A stretch of DNA of 35,119 nucleotides from Acidobacteriota bacterium (lineage in GTDB: Bacteria; Acidobacteriota; Blastocatellia; RBC074): assembly GCA_016196035.1 (NCBI GenBank), contig JACPYM010000098.1, positions 1 through 35,119 of the forward strand, read 5' to 3'. Of the stretch, positions 1 through 7,754 are shown piece by piece (positions within the stretch are counted from its first letter, which is position 1; the number at the start of each line of letters is the position of its first letter). Made by a program: the position numbers and the translations under genes. The notes beneath the pieces were generated by a model that saw only the letters and a program-made list of their open reading frames with translations, was not told the DNA's origin and searched no databases.

Positions 1-46
1 CCATTCCTGGGCAGTGGTAAACCTCAATCAAGACGGCCTCTGCAAG

Positions 47-74
47 AGAATGGAGAATATAGAATGGAGAATGA
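47..74. repeat. heptamer tandem array, AGAATGG family
   Basis: Four consecutive 7-bp units (AGAATGG, AGAATAT, AGAATGG, AGAATGA) lie about 140 bp upstream of the first gene. The array has the same 7-bp period as the other heptamer arrays in this window but a different unit sequence. No gene is visible in positions 1-216; the rest of that stretch shows no clear promoter or structure. Confidence 0.6.
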
Positions 75-216
75 TGGTCGCCCACTGGGTTTCAGTGTCC
101 CCGTCGCCAATTTGCTAAGTTGTTGTTTCCAAAGGTCGCAATAATTCTAATCGTTTGAAACAACGAAAGCCCTGGCGCGCTTTGAAAGCTCACAAAGTCA
201 GTAAAGGAAGATAAGC

Positions 217-1416
217 ATGCCTGGTTTTGTTCGGACAGCCGTACTGTTGGCGCCACAATTCATGGAGTACATCATCACGCTGGGCGGGTTGGCCTATTAC
301 TTGATTGCCCTGGTTTGCGCCTGGCGCCTCAGCCAGCGCCGTGCCAGCGCCGCGCCCTTGTCCGCCCGCGCCTTGCCGCCGCTCAGCATTCTCAAGCCTT
401 TGTGCGGCGCTGAACCTGAGTTGGAAGAATGCCTGCAAAGCTTCTTTGTGCAGGACTATCCCACCTACGAGCTATTATTCGCCGTGCGCACTGACATTGA
501 CCCTGCTGTGGATGTCGTCAACCGCCTGCGTCGCAAGTATCCAAACATTCCCGTGCGGCTGCTTTACACGGGCGAACCGCCGTATGCGAACGCCAAGGTC
601 TATAGCATGGAACTGATGGCGGCGGCGGCGCAGCACGATCTACTGGTGATCACGGATAGCGACACGGCGGTTGCGCCTGACTATTTACACTCTCTGGCAA
701 GCGCTTTCAACGATCCTCAGGTTGGCGCGGCGACCAATCTCTATCGCGGCGTAGGCCGGGGTGATTTTTGGGCGTGGCTCGAAGCCTTGGGTATGTCTAC
801 AGAATTTATGGCCGGCGTCGTGGTGGCCGAATGCTTGGAAGGCATGAAATTCACGCTGGGGCCTTCGATGGCCATCCGGCGCGCGTGTCTGAATGCAATC
901 GGCGGCTTTGCCAAGATGCGCGATTATCTGGCCGATGATTTTGTGCTAGGGCATTGGGCCGAAGCGGCGGGCTGGCGTGTGGCGCTCTCACCCCACGTAG
1001 TCAAACATCACGTTTCGACCACGGGATTTATGCGCACCTTCAAACACCGGTTGCGTTGGAATCGCAGCACACGCTTTTCGCGGCCGGCTGGTTACCTGGG
1101 ACAAGGCTTCACTTATGGCTTCATTTGGGCGCTCGGCTTTTTCCTGCTTTCGCCAACGTGGCTGACGGGGACGTTGCTGGCAGCCGCTTTCGTGTTGCGA
1201 CTCGCCTTGGCAACGGTTGTCGGTGCGAAGTTGCTGTCGGATCGAACTGTTTATGCCGGCTTGGCGTTTTTGCCCTGCCAGGATTTGCTCAGTTTTGCCA
1301 GTTGGCTGGGCGGCTTTGTCAGCCGCGAAATTGTCTGGCGCGACGAGCGGTTTCGATTGTTGGATGATGGCCGCTTCCAACTCGTAACCGCGCGACTCAG
1401 AAGAGTCAATTTTTGA
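217..1416 (+). CDS. hpnI: HpnI-like glycosyltransferase (ceramide glucosyltransferase-type GT2/GT21)
   Basis: This 399-aa membrane glycosyltransferase resembles HpnI, which adds N-acetylglucosamine to bacteriohopanetetrol, and ceramide glucosyltransferases. An N-terminal membrane helix (about residues 16-34) precedes a GT-A domain opening with LSILKPLCGAEPELE. The conserved aspartates are visible as D147-S-D149 and D240-D241. HRLRW at 277-281 stands in the place of the family (Q/R)xxRW motif. Hydrophobic segments at about 295-345 would anchor the C-terminal half. The start at 217 is supported by AGGAAG at 205-210; a second ATG at 262 lacks such a site. No other hopanoid gene is in the window, so the lipid acceptor is uncertain. 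The family assignment is firm; the hopanoid role is inference from resemblance to HpnI. Confidence 0.8.
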   Translation: MPGFVRTAVLLAPQFMEYIITLGGLAYYLIALVCAWRLSQRRASAAPLSARALPPLSILKPLCGAEPELEECLQSFFVQDYPTYELLFAVRTDIDPAVDVVNRLRRKYPNIPVRLLYTGEPPYANAKVYSMELMAAAAQHDLLVITDSDTAVAPDYLHSLASAFNDPQVGAATNLYRGVGRGDFWAWLEALGMSTEFMAGVVVAECLEGMKFTLGPSMAIRRACLNAIGGFAKMRDYLADDFVLGHWAEAAGWRVALSPHVVKHHVSTTGFMRTFKHRLRWNRSTRFSRPAGYLGQGFTYGFIWALGFFLLSPTWLTGTLLAAAFVLRLALATVVGAKLLSDRTVYAGLAFLPCQDLLSFASWLGGFVSREIVWRDERFRLLDDGRFQLVTARLRRVNF

Positions 1417-1610
1417 AGCTCAGCTTACTTTGAGGCGAAACAAGCGAAGGACATCACCTGTTTTAACCAGGCCGCCTTTTCCAGCGCTCTTTGTGGAACT
1501 CTTCTTGACAGCGTGCTGTATACGTTGGTGAAAGCAAGTTAAAGAGTGGGTTCGTGACTATGCAGCGAACCTTGGGCACCAGAAAAGTTCAACGACTGGA
1601 GAGTGGTTTT

Positions 1611-2228
1611 ATGACGATGCGAAGAAATCTTTTGGCACTGTTCCTCACGTGCGCCTGTTTGATCGCGGCGGGCGCAGCGCTGGCCGGGGGCCAGCAAGGG
1701 CCGCCGCAACAGCGCGATCCCCTGGGTTTTTTGAAACGGGCGATCACGGAAGCCAGCGCGCCAGTGCTCTCGACGCAAGAAGAGACGCAACTGACAGATT
1801 TGATCAAGGCGTTCCGCGAAGCCAACAAACCCACGCCCAATGAGGCGTTCAAAACGGCGCACGAGGCGCTTGATGCCGCCATCCTGGCGGGCAATCAAGC
1901 CGCCATTCAAACGCAAATTGACGCGCTGACGAATTTGCAAACCGCACAGGCCAAAACACGCCTCGCTGCTGACGCTAAATTCAAAGCGGACGTGCTGGCG
2001 GTTTTGCGCGCGGGCGGTCAACTGGAACCATTAAAGCAGAAATTGGGCGATGATCGTTTGGTCGCCTTGGCTGGCTCACTCGCGGGCGGCCCTGGGTTTG
2101 GTCCAGGCTTCGGGCGAGGCGGACCAGGCTTTGGCCCAGGCGGGCCAGGCGGGCCTGGCTTTGCGCCAAGAGGGCCGGGTGGCCCGGGCTTTCGCGGCGG
2201 TCGGTCTGATGGCGGCGGCAATAACTGA
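1611..2228 (+). CDS. exported protein with helical core and Gly/Pro-rich tail
   Basis: The 205-aa product begins with a clear signal peptide (MTMRRNLLALFLTCACLIAA, probable cleavage after ALA). A charged helical middle (about residues 35-145, containing LSTQEETQLTDLIKAF) recalls periplasmic Spy/CpxP-type or other two-helix stress proteins, but I cannot place it in a family. The last 50 residues are a low-complexity tail built from GGPGFGPG-like units with a few Arg residues. The start at 1611 is chosen because GGAGAG at 1598-1603 sits 7 nt upstream and the signal peptide follows directly; an in-frame ATG at 1554 would add 19 residues ahead of it. A hairpin terminator follows the gene, so it is probably transcribed alone. 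Confidence 0.65.
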   Translation: MTMRRNLLALFLTCACLIAAGAALAGGQQGPPQQRDPLGFLKRAITEASAPVLSTQEETQLTDLIKAFREANKPTPNEAFKTAHEALDAAILAGNQAAIQTQIDALTNLQTAQAKTRLAADAKFKADVLAVLRAGGQLEPLKQKLGDDRLVALAGSLAGGPGFGPGFGRGGPGFGPGGPGGPGFAPRGPGGPGFRGGRSDGGGNN

Positions 2229-2256
2229 TCGCCATAGGAGCAAGGAGAGAGAAGCC

Positions 2257-2302
2257 AAAGGCCAGTGCTGTGTAACGCGCAGCGCTGGCCTTTAGTGTTT
2301 TT
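2257..2302 (+). terminator. intrinsic terminator after the Gly/Pro-tailed gene
   Basis: AAAGGCCAGTGCTG (2257-2270) pairs with CAGCGCTGGCCTTT (2280-2293) with one mismatch, across a 9-nt loop. A run of five T follows at 2298-2302. It lies between the end of the + strand gene at 2228 and the convergent end of cpoB at 2326. Confidence 0.65.
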
Positions 2303-2325
2303 CCTTGCTTCAAGGCCGGGTTTGC

Positions 2326-3198
2326 TTACGGTTTCCGTTTCTTTGGCGGCGTCACGGGAGGCGCAATTGGCTCTGGTGGCGGCGCTAACGTTTCGGGCGC
2401 GAGTTGTTGCAATTGCTGCTTGGCCAAAGTTCCTTCAGGAGAGTTTGCGTACTCTTTGAATAACACCAGGAATTGCGCCACCGCCTCTTCCCTTTTGCCT
2501 AGCTCCAACAATATCAACCCGCGTTTATAGAGCGCTAAACTCGTCTTATCGCCTTTGGCGTTGACGGTGGCGACTTTTTCCAATTCGGTGACTGCTTCGG
2601 GGAGTTTCTTTTGCGCATACAGAATCTCACCGATCCAATACTGCGCATTGTCGGCCAGTTCGGAAGATGGATAAGTTTCGACGTATTGCTTGAATTCTGA
2701 CGAAGCGAGATCGAAATTGCCGCGCGAATAATCGCTGTAAGCCGCCGCAAACAACTGTTCGGCATTGCCCGGCGTAAGTTGGGTGAAGGTCGGCAATTTC
2801 GGAATGTCTTCGATCAACTTTTTGAGTTGGGCGAATTGCTCTGATAGCCGTTCCATCCTTGAGTTCGTCGCCGTGACCCGTTCGCCCATCGTCGAAATTT
2901 GCGTTGCCGTATCGCTGGCGCTGGTTGCGACGGTGGATTGGGCGCGCCGGATCGCGGCGATGTTGTCACCCATCTGCTCGATCAGCGTGCGCGTTTCGCC
3001 ATTGGTTTTGTTGAAGGTTTCCTGCATCGCCTGCATCGAGCGTTGCAACAGAATGAACTCGGTCTTCAACTCTTCCAACTGCACCGCCATTCGATCAATC
3101 TTGTCCCACTGCTCTTTCTTTTGGGCGATGGCGGGCGTGAACAGCAACGCCAACAAGACCGCACCACCAAGATAAAATCTCAATTGCCAAACTTTCAT
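2326..3198 (-). CDS. cpoB: Tol-Pal accessory protein CpoB/YbgF
   Basis: This 290-aa periplasmic protein is the last gene of the tol-pal operon. In known systems CpoB coordinates peptidoglycan synthesis with Tol-driven outer-membrane constriction. A signal peptide ending in TPAIAQ is followed by a coiled-coil region (about residues 30-130, rich in Gln, Glu and Leu) and a TPR domain (about 145-265, with FAAAYSDYSRGNFDLASSEF and similar repeats). A basic Pro-rich tail ends the protein. The start at 3198 is chosen because it puts the signal peptide first; an upstream in-frame ATG at 3258 would add 20 residues encoded mainly by an inverted heptamer repeat. The gene lies 66 bp after pal. Confidence 0.85.
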   Translation of the reverse strand: MKVWQLRFYLGGAVLLALLFTPAIAQKKEQWDKIDRMAVQLEELKTEFILLQRSMQAMQETFNKTNGETRTLIEQMGDNIAAIRRAQSTVATSASDTATQISTMGERVTATNSRMERLSEQFAQLKKLIEDIPKLPTFTQLTPGNAEQLFAAAYSDYSRGNFDLASSEFKQYVETYPSSELADNAQYWIGEILYAQKKLPEAVTELEKVATVNAKGDKTSLALYKRGLILLELGKREEAVAQFLVLFKEYANSPEGTLAKQQLQQLAPETLAPPPEPIAPPVTPPKKRKP

Positions 3199-3214
3199 AA
3201 CTTTGTTTTGTAAC

Positions 3215-3258
3215 GTTGGCAGTTGGCAGCCATGAAGCTGCCAACCGCCAACCGCCAA
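3215..3258. repeat. inverted heptamer array, GTTGGCA/CCGCCAA family
   Basis: GTTGGCAGTTGGCAGC (3215-3230) is followed after 6 nt by its near-perfect reverse complement GCTGCCAACCGCCAAC (3237-3252, one mismatch). Further CCGCCAA units continue to about 3258. The 7-bp period is clear on both arms. The hairpin fills the spacer between pal and cpoB and could modulate cpoB translation or mRNA stability, which is inference. Confidence 0.65.
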
Positions 3259-3264
3259 TTGTCA

Positions 3265-4272
3265 CTAGGGCCGCTCGCCGCCGCGCAAGTAGACAAATTC
3301 CGCGCGCCGGTCATTGGCCCACGAAGGCGCCACTTCAGGCGCGCCTTCTTCGGTGCCCTGGGCTTTTTCAAGCCCGTAACTCACCGTCTCAATGCGGCTT
3401 TCTTCCAGGCCTAAGCTAATCAGGAAGTTCTTGACCGCGCGTGCGCGCCGGTCGCCCAGACCCAGGTTGTATTCCGACGTGCCGCGCGGATCGCACATGC
3501 CTTCGATGCGGAAAACAATCGAGCGATTTTCCGGCTTCAACAGCCACTCGGCGGCCCGGCGCAATTTCTCCTGCTCGTTAGCCGATAAGTCGGATTTATC
3601 GAGCGCGAAGAAAACCGGTTTGACCATGGTCTTAAACACTTCGGCCACCGGCGGCGCGGTGGGCGTTGGTGGTGGCGGCTCGACGACGACGCGCTGGCGT
3701 TCAGCCGGCGGCGGCGGCGGCGGATCGTTGACTGTCACGCGCGTGCTGGCGGTCGCATTGCCGCCTTCGCCCAGCGCGGTCGCGGTGTAAGTCGTCGAGA
3801 CGCGCGGACTGATTTCACGTTCGCCACTGGCAGGGACTTCGCCCAACCCTGAAATCGTGACGATCTTGGCGTTCGCCGCCGACCAAATCAGTTTTGAATT
3901 CTGACCGCGTTCAACCGTGCCCGGATCAGAGCGCAGGTTGATGGTCGGTGCGACGGCCTTAATGACGTTGACGGTCACGGTCGCCTTGTCGCGGGCTTCT
4001 TTCTTGCCTTTGGAAGCGACGACTTCATACGTCGTGGTTTCTTTCGGGGTGACGGTCTTGGCGCCAATCTTTTCGACCTTTTCGCCGTTGAGCGCGACGG
4101 CCTTGGCGTCTTTGGTCTCCCAACTGACGGTGACAGGATCGCCCTGTTTGACCTCGGTGCGCGAGACCTTCAGTTTTGCCGTCGGGGGTTTGCAAGAGGC
4201 CAGCAAGCCGGTGAGTACGACCAACACGGCCAGCAGCGGCCAGCGGGGGAGGTTGCGGAAATTGCGAGTCAT
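3265..4272 (-). CDS. pal: peptidoglycan-associated lipoprotein Pal with Ig-like N-terminal region
   Basis: This 335-aa OmpA-family lipoprotein anchors the outer membrane to peptidoglycan and is the target of TolB. A lipoprotein signal peptide ends in the lipobox LLASC (Cys27). Two similar beta-rich segments follow (about 32-105 and 110-185), each with a pattern like KQGDPVTVSWETKDAKAV, resembling Ig-like folds. A Pro-rich linker (about 187-210) leads to the OmpA C-terminal domain (about 215-330) with PRGTSEYNLGLGDRRA. Typical Pal is about 160-200 aa, so the two extra domains are unusual. The usual GH(T/C)D is GMCD here. AAGGAG precedes the start by about 10 nt. The gene is separated from tolB by a toxin-antitoxin pair. 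Confidence 0.88.
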   Translation of the reverse strand: MTRNFRNLPRWPLLAVLVVLTGLLASCKPPTAKLKVSRTEVKQGDPVTVSWETKDAKAVALNGEKVEKIGAKTVTPKETTTYEVVASKGKKEARDKATVTVNVIKAVAPTINLRSDPGTVERGQNSKLIWSAANAKIVTISGLGEVPASGEREISPRVSTTYTATALGEGGNATASTRVTVNDPPPPPPAERQRVVVEPPPPTPTAPPVAEVFKTMVKPVFFALDKSDLSANEQEKLRRAAEWLLKPENRSIVFRIEGMCDPRGTSEYNLGLGDRRARAVKNFLISLGLEESRIETVSYGLEKAQGTEEGAPEVAPSWANDRRAEFVYLRGGERP

Positions 4273-4320
4273 TGTTGAGTGTTCTCCTTGTGAGTTTGGG
4301 AAACGCTTGTTAGTGCAAAG

Positions 4321-4581
4321 TTATTCGTAATGATTTTTGCAGGCGACGATGATAATGGCATCGTCAGTTACTTTGTAGACTAGCCGATGCGCATCATTGA
4401 TGCGCCGTGACCAGTAGCCTTTCAATTCGTATTTGAGCGGTTCCGGTTTGCCAATGCCCGAAAACGGATCCCGCAGCGTAGCGGTAATCAAGCCGATGAG
4501 CCGTTGATGCAGCTTTTTGTCCTGTGTGGCCCATTGCGCGAAATCCTGAAAGGCGCTTGCTTCAAACGTGAACTTCCTCAT
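4321..4581 (-). CDS. yoeB: YoeB-family toxin (ribosome-dependent mRNA interferase)
   Basis: The 86-aa product matches YoeB in length and motifs: MRKFTFEASAFQDFAQWATQ at the start, KPEPLKYELKGYWSRRIND in the middle and HRLVYKV near the C-terminus. It ends KNHYE, the family's usual H-Y tail. YoeB cleaves mRNA in the ribosomal A site when freed from its antitoxin. The ATG overlaps the stop codon of the upstream antitoxin gene by 4 nt (ATGA), the classic arrangement for coupled translation. It lies inside the tol-pal operon, between the antitoxin and pal. Catalytic residues typical of the family (Glu near the KPEPL segment, the Arg of HRL, the terminal His-Tyr) are present, so the toxin looks intact. 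Confidence 0.9.
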   Translation of the reverse strand: MRKFTFEASAFQDFAQWATQDKKLHQRLIGLITATLRDPFSGIGKPEPLKYELKGYWSRRINDAHRLVYKVTDDAIIIVACKNHYE

Positions 4582-4817
4582 TGCAATTCGTCGAGGCTGA
4601 CGGCTACGAGATTACGTCCTTGCGCCACGTTTTCAAGCGCTTTGAGCAATCGCTCCCGGTTAGCAGGCGAGCGCAGCAGGAAAGCGGTTTCGTCTTCCTC
4701 GCTTTGCGCGGTTTCACAGACCGAGATTTCGATCTCCTTGTTTTTGAACAAGGCTTTAAGAGCTTTGAGAAACCGGTTGTCGAGTTCGTCCGCATTGATC
4801 CGATAAACTGTATACAT
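4578..4817 (-). CDS. Phd/YefM-like antitoxin
   Basis: The 79-aa product is the expected partner of YoeB. Its C-terminal part (ETAFLLRSPANRERLLKALE) matches the toxin-binding part of YefM antitoxins. The N-terminal part (MYTVYRINADELDNRFLKAL) differs from classical YefM and belongs to a variant that keeps an Asp/Glu-rich DELD segment; it would be the dimerisation and DNA-binding region. The start at 4817 is preceded by AAGGAG, 5 nt away, which overlaps the tolB stop codon; a longer frame starting at 4859 would lie inside tolB. The 10-bp gap to tolB suggests co-transcription with it. Operator sites for autoregulation were not visible. Confidence 0.82.
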   Translation of the reverse strand: MYTVYRINADELDNRFLKALKALFKNKEIEISVCETAQSEEDETAFLLRSPANRERLLKALENVAQGRNLVAVSLDELQ

Positions 4818-4827
4818 CACTGCTCCT

Positions 4828-6114
4828 TTACTTCGCCCACGACGGCGACCGCCCGCCACTGCGCGTCAATTGCCGTTGCTCGCTGCCGTCAATGTGCATC
4901 GCCCAGATTTCCCAACGGCCTGTGCGATTGGATTGAAACGCCAGATGGCGGCTGTCGGGCGACCACGTAGGGTTCTCATTACGGCCATCGCCGGTCAAGC
5001 GCAGTACCTGTCCCGACGCCACATCCGCCACATAAATGTTGAACGCGCCACCGCCATTCCAGGTGAACGCAATGTAACGGCCATCCGGCGACCACGCGGG
5101 CGAATCCATCTGACCGCCCAGACTGAGCAGCGCTCTTTCATTCGTGCCGTCAGCGCCAATGACATAAATTTGCGGCGCGCCGCCCCGGTCGGAAATGAAA
5201 GCAATCTCGCGGCCTGTCTTCGGATTCCAGCGTGGCGAAATGTTCACCGCGTTTTTGGTGCGCGTCAAGCGCCGCGGGTTCGATCCGTCATCATTCGCCA
5301 CATAAAGTTCCATCGAATCGTTGTCTTTGCTCGAACTGAAAACAAGCTGCCCGCCGGGCGCGATGTTCGGCGAACTGGTCGTCGCTTTGAATTGCGTTGA
5401 GCCAATGATCAACCCGTCAATCCCACGCACCACGACGTTGGGATGGCCGCTGCGATACGACACATAGGCCAAGCGGTTGCCGTCCGGGGCCAGAGAAGGG
5501 AAGAGCGCAATCGAACCATCGTGCGAAAACTGGCGCGCGCCATAGCCGTCGTAATCCATCAGGAAGACTTCGCGGCTGTTGATGTAGGCGAGTTTGGAAG
5601 TCGCAATACCATCCTGCCCGGTCAGCAGCTTGACGATTTGATCGGCGAACTGATGCGCCAAGTCGCGCGCATCGCTGCCACTCAAGCTGGCGTTCAGCAG
5701 TTGCGAATTGGTTTTTACGTCGTACAGAAAACCTTGCGCCTGCGTGGCACTGGTCAAGCTGCCAAAGGCCACGTAATCGGCCTTGACCGGATCATTCGTC
5801 CATTCTTCGGGTTTGAGCGAAGCCGGATCAGGCAGTTTGGTTTTAGGGTACAAGCTCTTGCCGACCAGATTGGCGATGCCCGCGAACCGCAGATCGTTGA
5901 GCAGGACTTCGTTGAAAGTCGCGACGGCTTGGTCAACGCCCGCCGCGCGCGGCTGGAAATCGGCGACCGCCAACAGCGGGCCGTTGCCAGGCGTGACGAT
6001 GATGGTGCCGATCTGTTTTTTGAGATCGTCTTGGGATGTTTGTTGCGCAAATGTGTTAGGCGCAACAAACCACGCCGTCAGGATGAATGCGAGAATGGAA
6101 AAAGCTTTATTCAT
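4828..6114 (-). CDS. tolB: Tol-Pal translocation protein TolB
   Basis: This 428-aa periplasmic protein is the beta-propeller partner of Pal in the Tol-Pal machine. A signal peptide (MNKAFSILAFILTAWFVAPN, cleavage near FAQ) precedes the TolB N-terminal domain (about 30-165). A six-bladed WD40-like propeller follows (about 185-428) with repeated blade motifs such as SPAWSPDGRYIAFTWNGGG and NPTWSPDSRHLAFQSNRTG. The length is the family norm. It is downstream of tolA and a small unknown gene, and 10 bp upstream of the antitoxin. No strong ribosome-binding site is visible before the ATG; translation may be coupled to the preceding gene, 41 bp upstream. Confidence 0.93.
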   Translation of the reverse strand: MNKAFSILAFILTAWFVAPNTFAQQTSQDDLKKQIGTIIVTPGNGPLLAVADFQPRAAGVDQAVATFNEVLLNDLRFAGIANLVGKSLYPKTKLPDPASLKPEEWTNDPVKADYVAFGSLTSATQAQGFLYDVKTNSQLLNASLSGSDARDLAHQFADQIVKLLTGQDGIATSKLAYINSREVFLMDYDGYGARQFSHDGSIALFPSLAPDGNRLAYVSYRSGHPNVVVRGIDGLIIGSTQFKATTSSPNIAPGGQLVFSSSKDNDSMELYVANDDGSNPRRLTRTKNAVNISPRWNPKTGREIAFISDRGGAPQIYVIGADGTNERALLSLGGQMDSPAWSPDGRYIAFTWNGGGAFNIYVADVASGQVLRLTGDGRNENPTWSPDSRHLAFQSNRTGRWEIWAMHIDGSEQRQLTRSGGRSPSWAK

Positions 6115-6155
6115 GCAAGCTATGTTGTCTTCAGCCGCAGAGCGGCAGTTGAGTC

Positions 6156-6449
6156 TTAAAGATGAACAATGCGTCCCGGTTGACCAGTGCCTCGCGTGAT
6201 GTTCGACAGAACCTCTTCGACAATCTTATTTGCTCGGTCCTCTTCGATCTCACCTTCAAAGCAGACCTGGAGACCTGGGTCTTCATATGAAGATGAAACT
6301 TCTACCGTGCCGATTGCGATACGATGATCGCCGTATCCGTCAATTTGGATAGAAGACACGCTTTGCGGCCTTGACACAGCCGCGAATTGATCTTGCCGTA
6401 AATTAAACCATTCGTCATCGTTGGGACGAAGAAGAAATTGTCGCATCAT
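6156..6449 (-). CDS. small hypothetical protein between tolA and tolB
   Basis: This 97-aa frame is not one I recognise. It begins MMRQFLLRPNDDEWFNLRQ, has no signal peptide or membrane segment, and is predicted mixed alpha/beta with an acidic C-terminal helix (about residues 71-88). The chosen ATG overlaps the tolA/tonB stop codon as ATGA, strong evidence for coupled translation; a longer start at 6467 is possible. Its base composition looks more AT-rich than its neighbours, and such a gene is not part of the standard tol operon. It may be a recent insertion that has kept the operon polarity. A cytoplasmic location is inferred from the lack of a leader. Confidence 0.6.
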   Translation of the reverse strand: MMRQFLLRPNDDEWFNLRQDQFAAVSRPQSVSSIQIDGYGDHRIAIGTVEVSSSYEDPGLQVCFEGEIEEDRANKIVEEVLSNITRGTGQPGRIVHL

Positions 6450-7303
6450 TTCGGATATCGAAACCAAATTTCCGCCACTGCTTCCTCCGCACTCAACAAA
6501 AAGCCATTCGGAAATGGCGGCAACGGATTGGACGCAATGATTGCGCGTTCAGCGGCGAAATTGACCTGCTCAATGGGTGAGCGGCGCTTGATGTAACTGC
6601 CCGCGACGCGCCCGCCCGCCAGCGACAGAATGCGACCATCGCGCGCAATCCGCAACTGAATCACGACGAAATGCTGTCCCGCTGTATCGTAGCCGCCAGG
6701 CGGATTGTAATTGCGGCTCAAGATCATCTGAATGCGCCGCCCATACTCCGAACCGCCCGGCACGCCAGACGCGCCTGCGCCCACATTCGCAGTGGCGACA
6801 CCCACGCCGTTCGTCAGCGCTGGTGTTGGGATGCCAGCAGAACGACCGACCTCGACATTGGTATTGGCCGAACTGCCGCGCAACGGCTGTTTGGTCACAG
6901 GCTGTTCGTTCTGACTGGCTGTCGGGCGTTCAGTTTTTTCGACCTTCTCTTTAACCGGTTTGGGCGCCTTGGTCGTGGAGGGAAGCACCTCAGCATCCGG
7001 CGCGACTTTCGGTTTGGCCGTCTCGACCTCGACATTATTGGCGGGCGTATTCTCAGTGCCCGCGAATGAAACCGCTTTGGGTTTGGTGAGGCCGAATTGG
7101 CTTAGCTGTGCGGCATCCACGACGCCGACTTCAATGGCCGTGCCGCCATTTTCGCCCGCTCCTGCCGCGACAATCTGCGTTGTCAGCGGTTGGCGGAAGT
7201 ACCAGAAACAAAAGCCGAGCACGCACAGATGCAGCAAGCCTGAGAGCATCGCTCCCCATTGCACGCTTTGCTGATTTGTTTCGACTTTTGCTATCACACC
7301 CAT
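6446..7303 (-). CDS. tolA: TolA/TonB-like energy transducer
   Basis: The 285-aa protein has one N-terminal membrane helix (about residues 18-38) and a long Pro/Lys/Glu-rich periplasmic region (about 85-150). Its C-terminal domain (about 190-285) looks like TonB/TolA, with FVVIQLRIARDGRILSLAG and a final ISSLPPFP-like element (ASNPLPPFPNGF). It would transmit proton-motive force from TolQR to TolB and Pal. Its place after tolR in the operon argues for TolA, although the C-terminal domain is closer to TonB in appearance, so the symbol is by position. It overlaps the next small gene by 4 nt and starts 18 bp after tolR. Confidence 0.8.
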   Translation of the reverse strand: MGVIAKVETNQQSVQWGAMLSGLLHLCVLGFCFWYFRQPLTTQIVAAGAGENGGTAIEVGVVDAAQLSQFGLTKPKAVSFAGTENTPANNVEVETAKPKVAPDAEVLPSTTKAPKPVKEKVEKTERPTASQNEQPVTKQPLRGSSANTNVEVGRSAGIPTPALTNGVGVATANVGAGASGVPGGSEYGRRIQMILSRNYNPPGGYDTAGQHFVVIQLRIARDGRILSLAGGRVAGSYIKRRSPIEQVNFAAERAIIASNPLPPFPNGFLLSAEEAVAEIWFRYPK

Positions 7304-7321
7304 TACGTCGTGATTACTTCT

Positions 7322-7753
7322 TCACTTCTTCGCAGTCGGCTCCGTCACCAGACTCACATTCGCCTGCACGCGTTTGGCCTGATCCAGCACATAGGCGATC
7401 ACGCGATACGGCGTTTCGCCATCGCCGCGCAGATAGACGCGCCGTTCCTTCGATTGCGCCAACCGTTCGCCTAGTAGTTTTTGCAGATCGTTGACATTGA
7501 TCGCTTTCTGTTCGTCTTGCCCGCTCAAATAAATTGCGCCTTCTTTATCCACCGAAATGATGAGCACATCCGGCGTGGCTTCCTTGGCCTGGGCCTCGCG
7601 CGTCTTCGGCAAATTGACCTGAATGCCGGATTGCAGGATCGGCGCGGTGACCATGAAAATCACCAGCAGCACGAGCATGACGTCTACGAGCGGCGTGACG
7701 TTAATCTCGGCCAGCGCGGTTTGGGTGCGTCCGTTGCGTGTGGAAAATGCCAT
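7322..7753 (-). CDS. tolR: TolR/ExbD-family biopolymer transporter
   Basis: The 143-aa protein has the ExbD/TolR signature ALAEINVTPLVDVMLVLLVI, with the membrane Asp of PLVDVMLV that takes part in proton use. One membrane helix (about residues 18-38) is followed by a periplasmic domain ending in QAKRVQANVSLVTEPTAKK. The ATG at 7753 is chosen because it lies 1 nt after the tolQ stop codon; an upstream ATG at 7813 would add 20 residues encoded by the heptamer repeat. With TolQ it forms the inner-membrane motor. Confidence 0.92.
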   Translation of the reverse strand: MAFSTRNGRTQTALAEINVTPLVDVMLVLLVIFMVTAPILQSGIQVNLPKTREAQAKEATPDVLIISVDKEGAIYLSGQDEQKAINVNDLQKLLGERLAQSKERRVYLRGDGETPYRVIAYVLDQAKRVQANVSLVTEPTAKK

Positions 7754-7754
7754 A

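Noticed and set aside
1505-1533. TTGACA at 1505-1510 as a promoter -35 box for the gene at 1611
   Set aside because: No acceptable -10 box lies at 16-18 bp spacing, so the match is probably chance.
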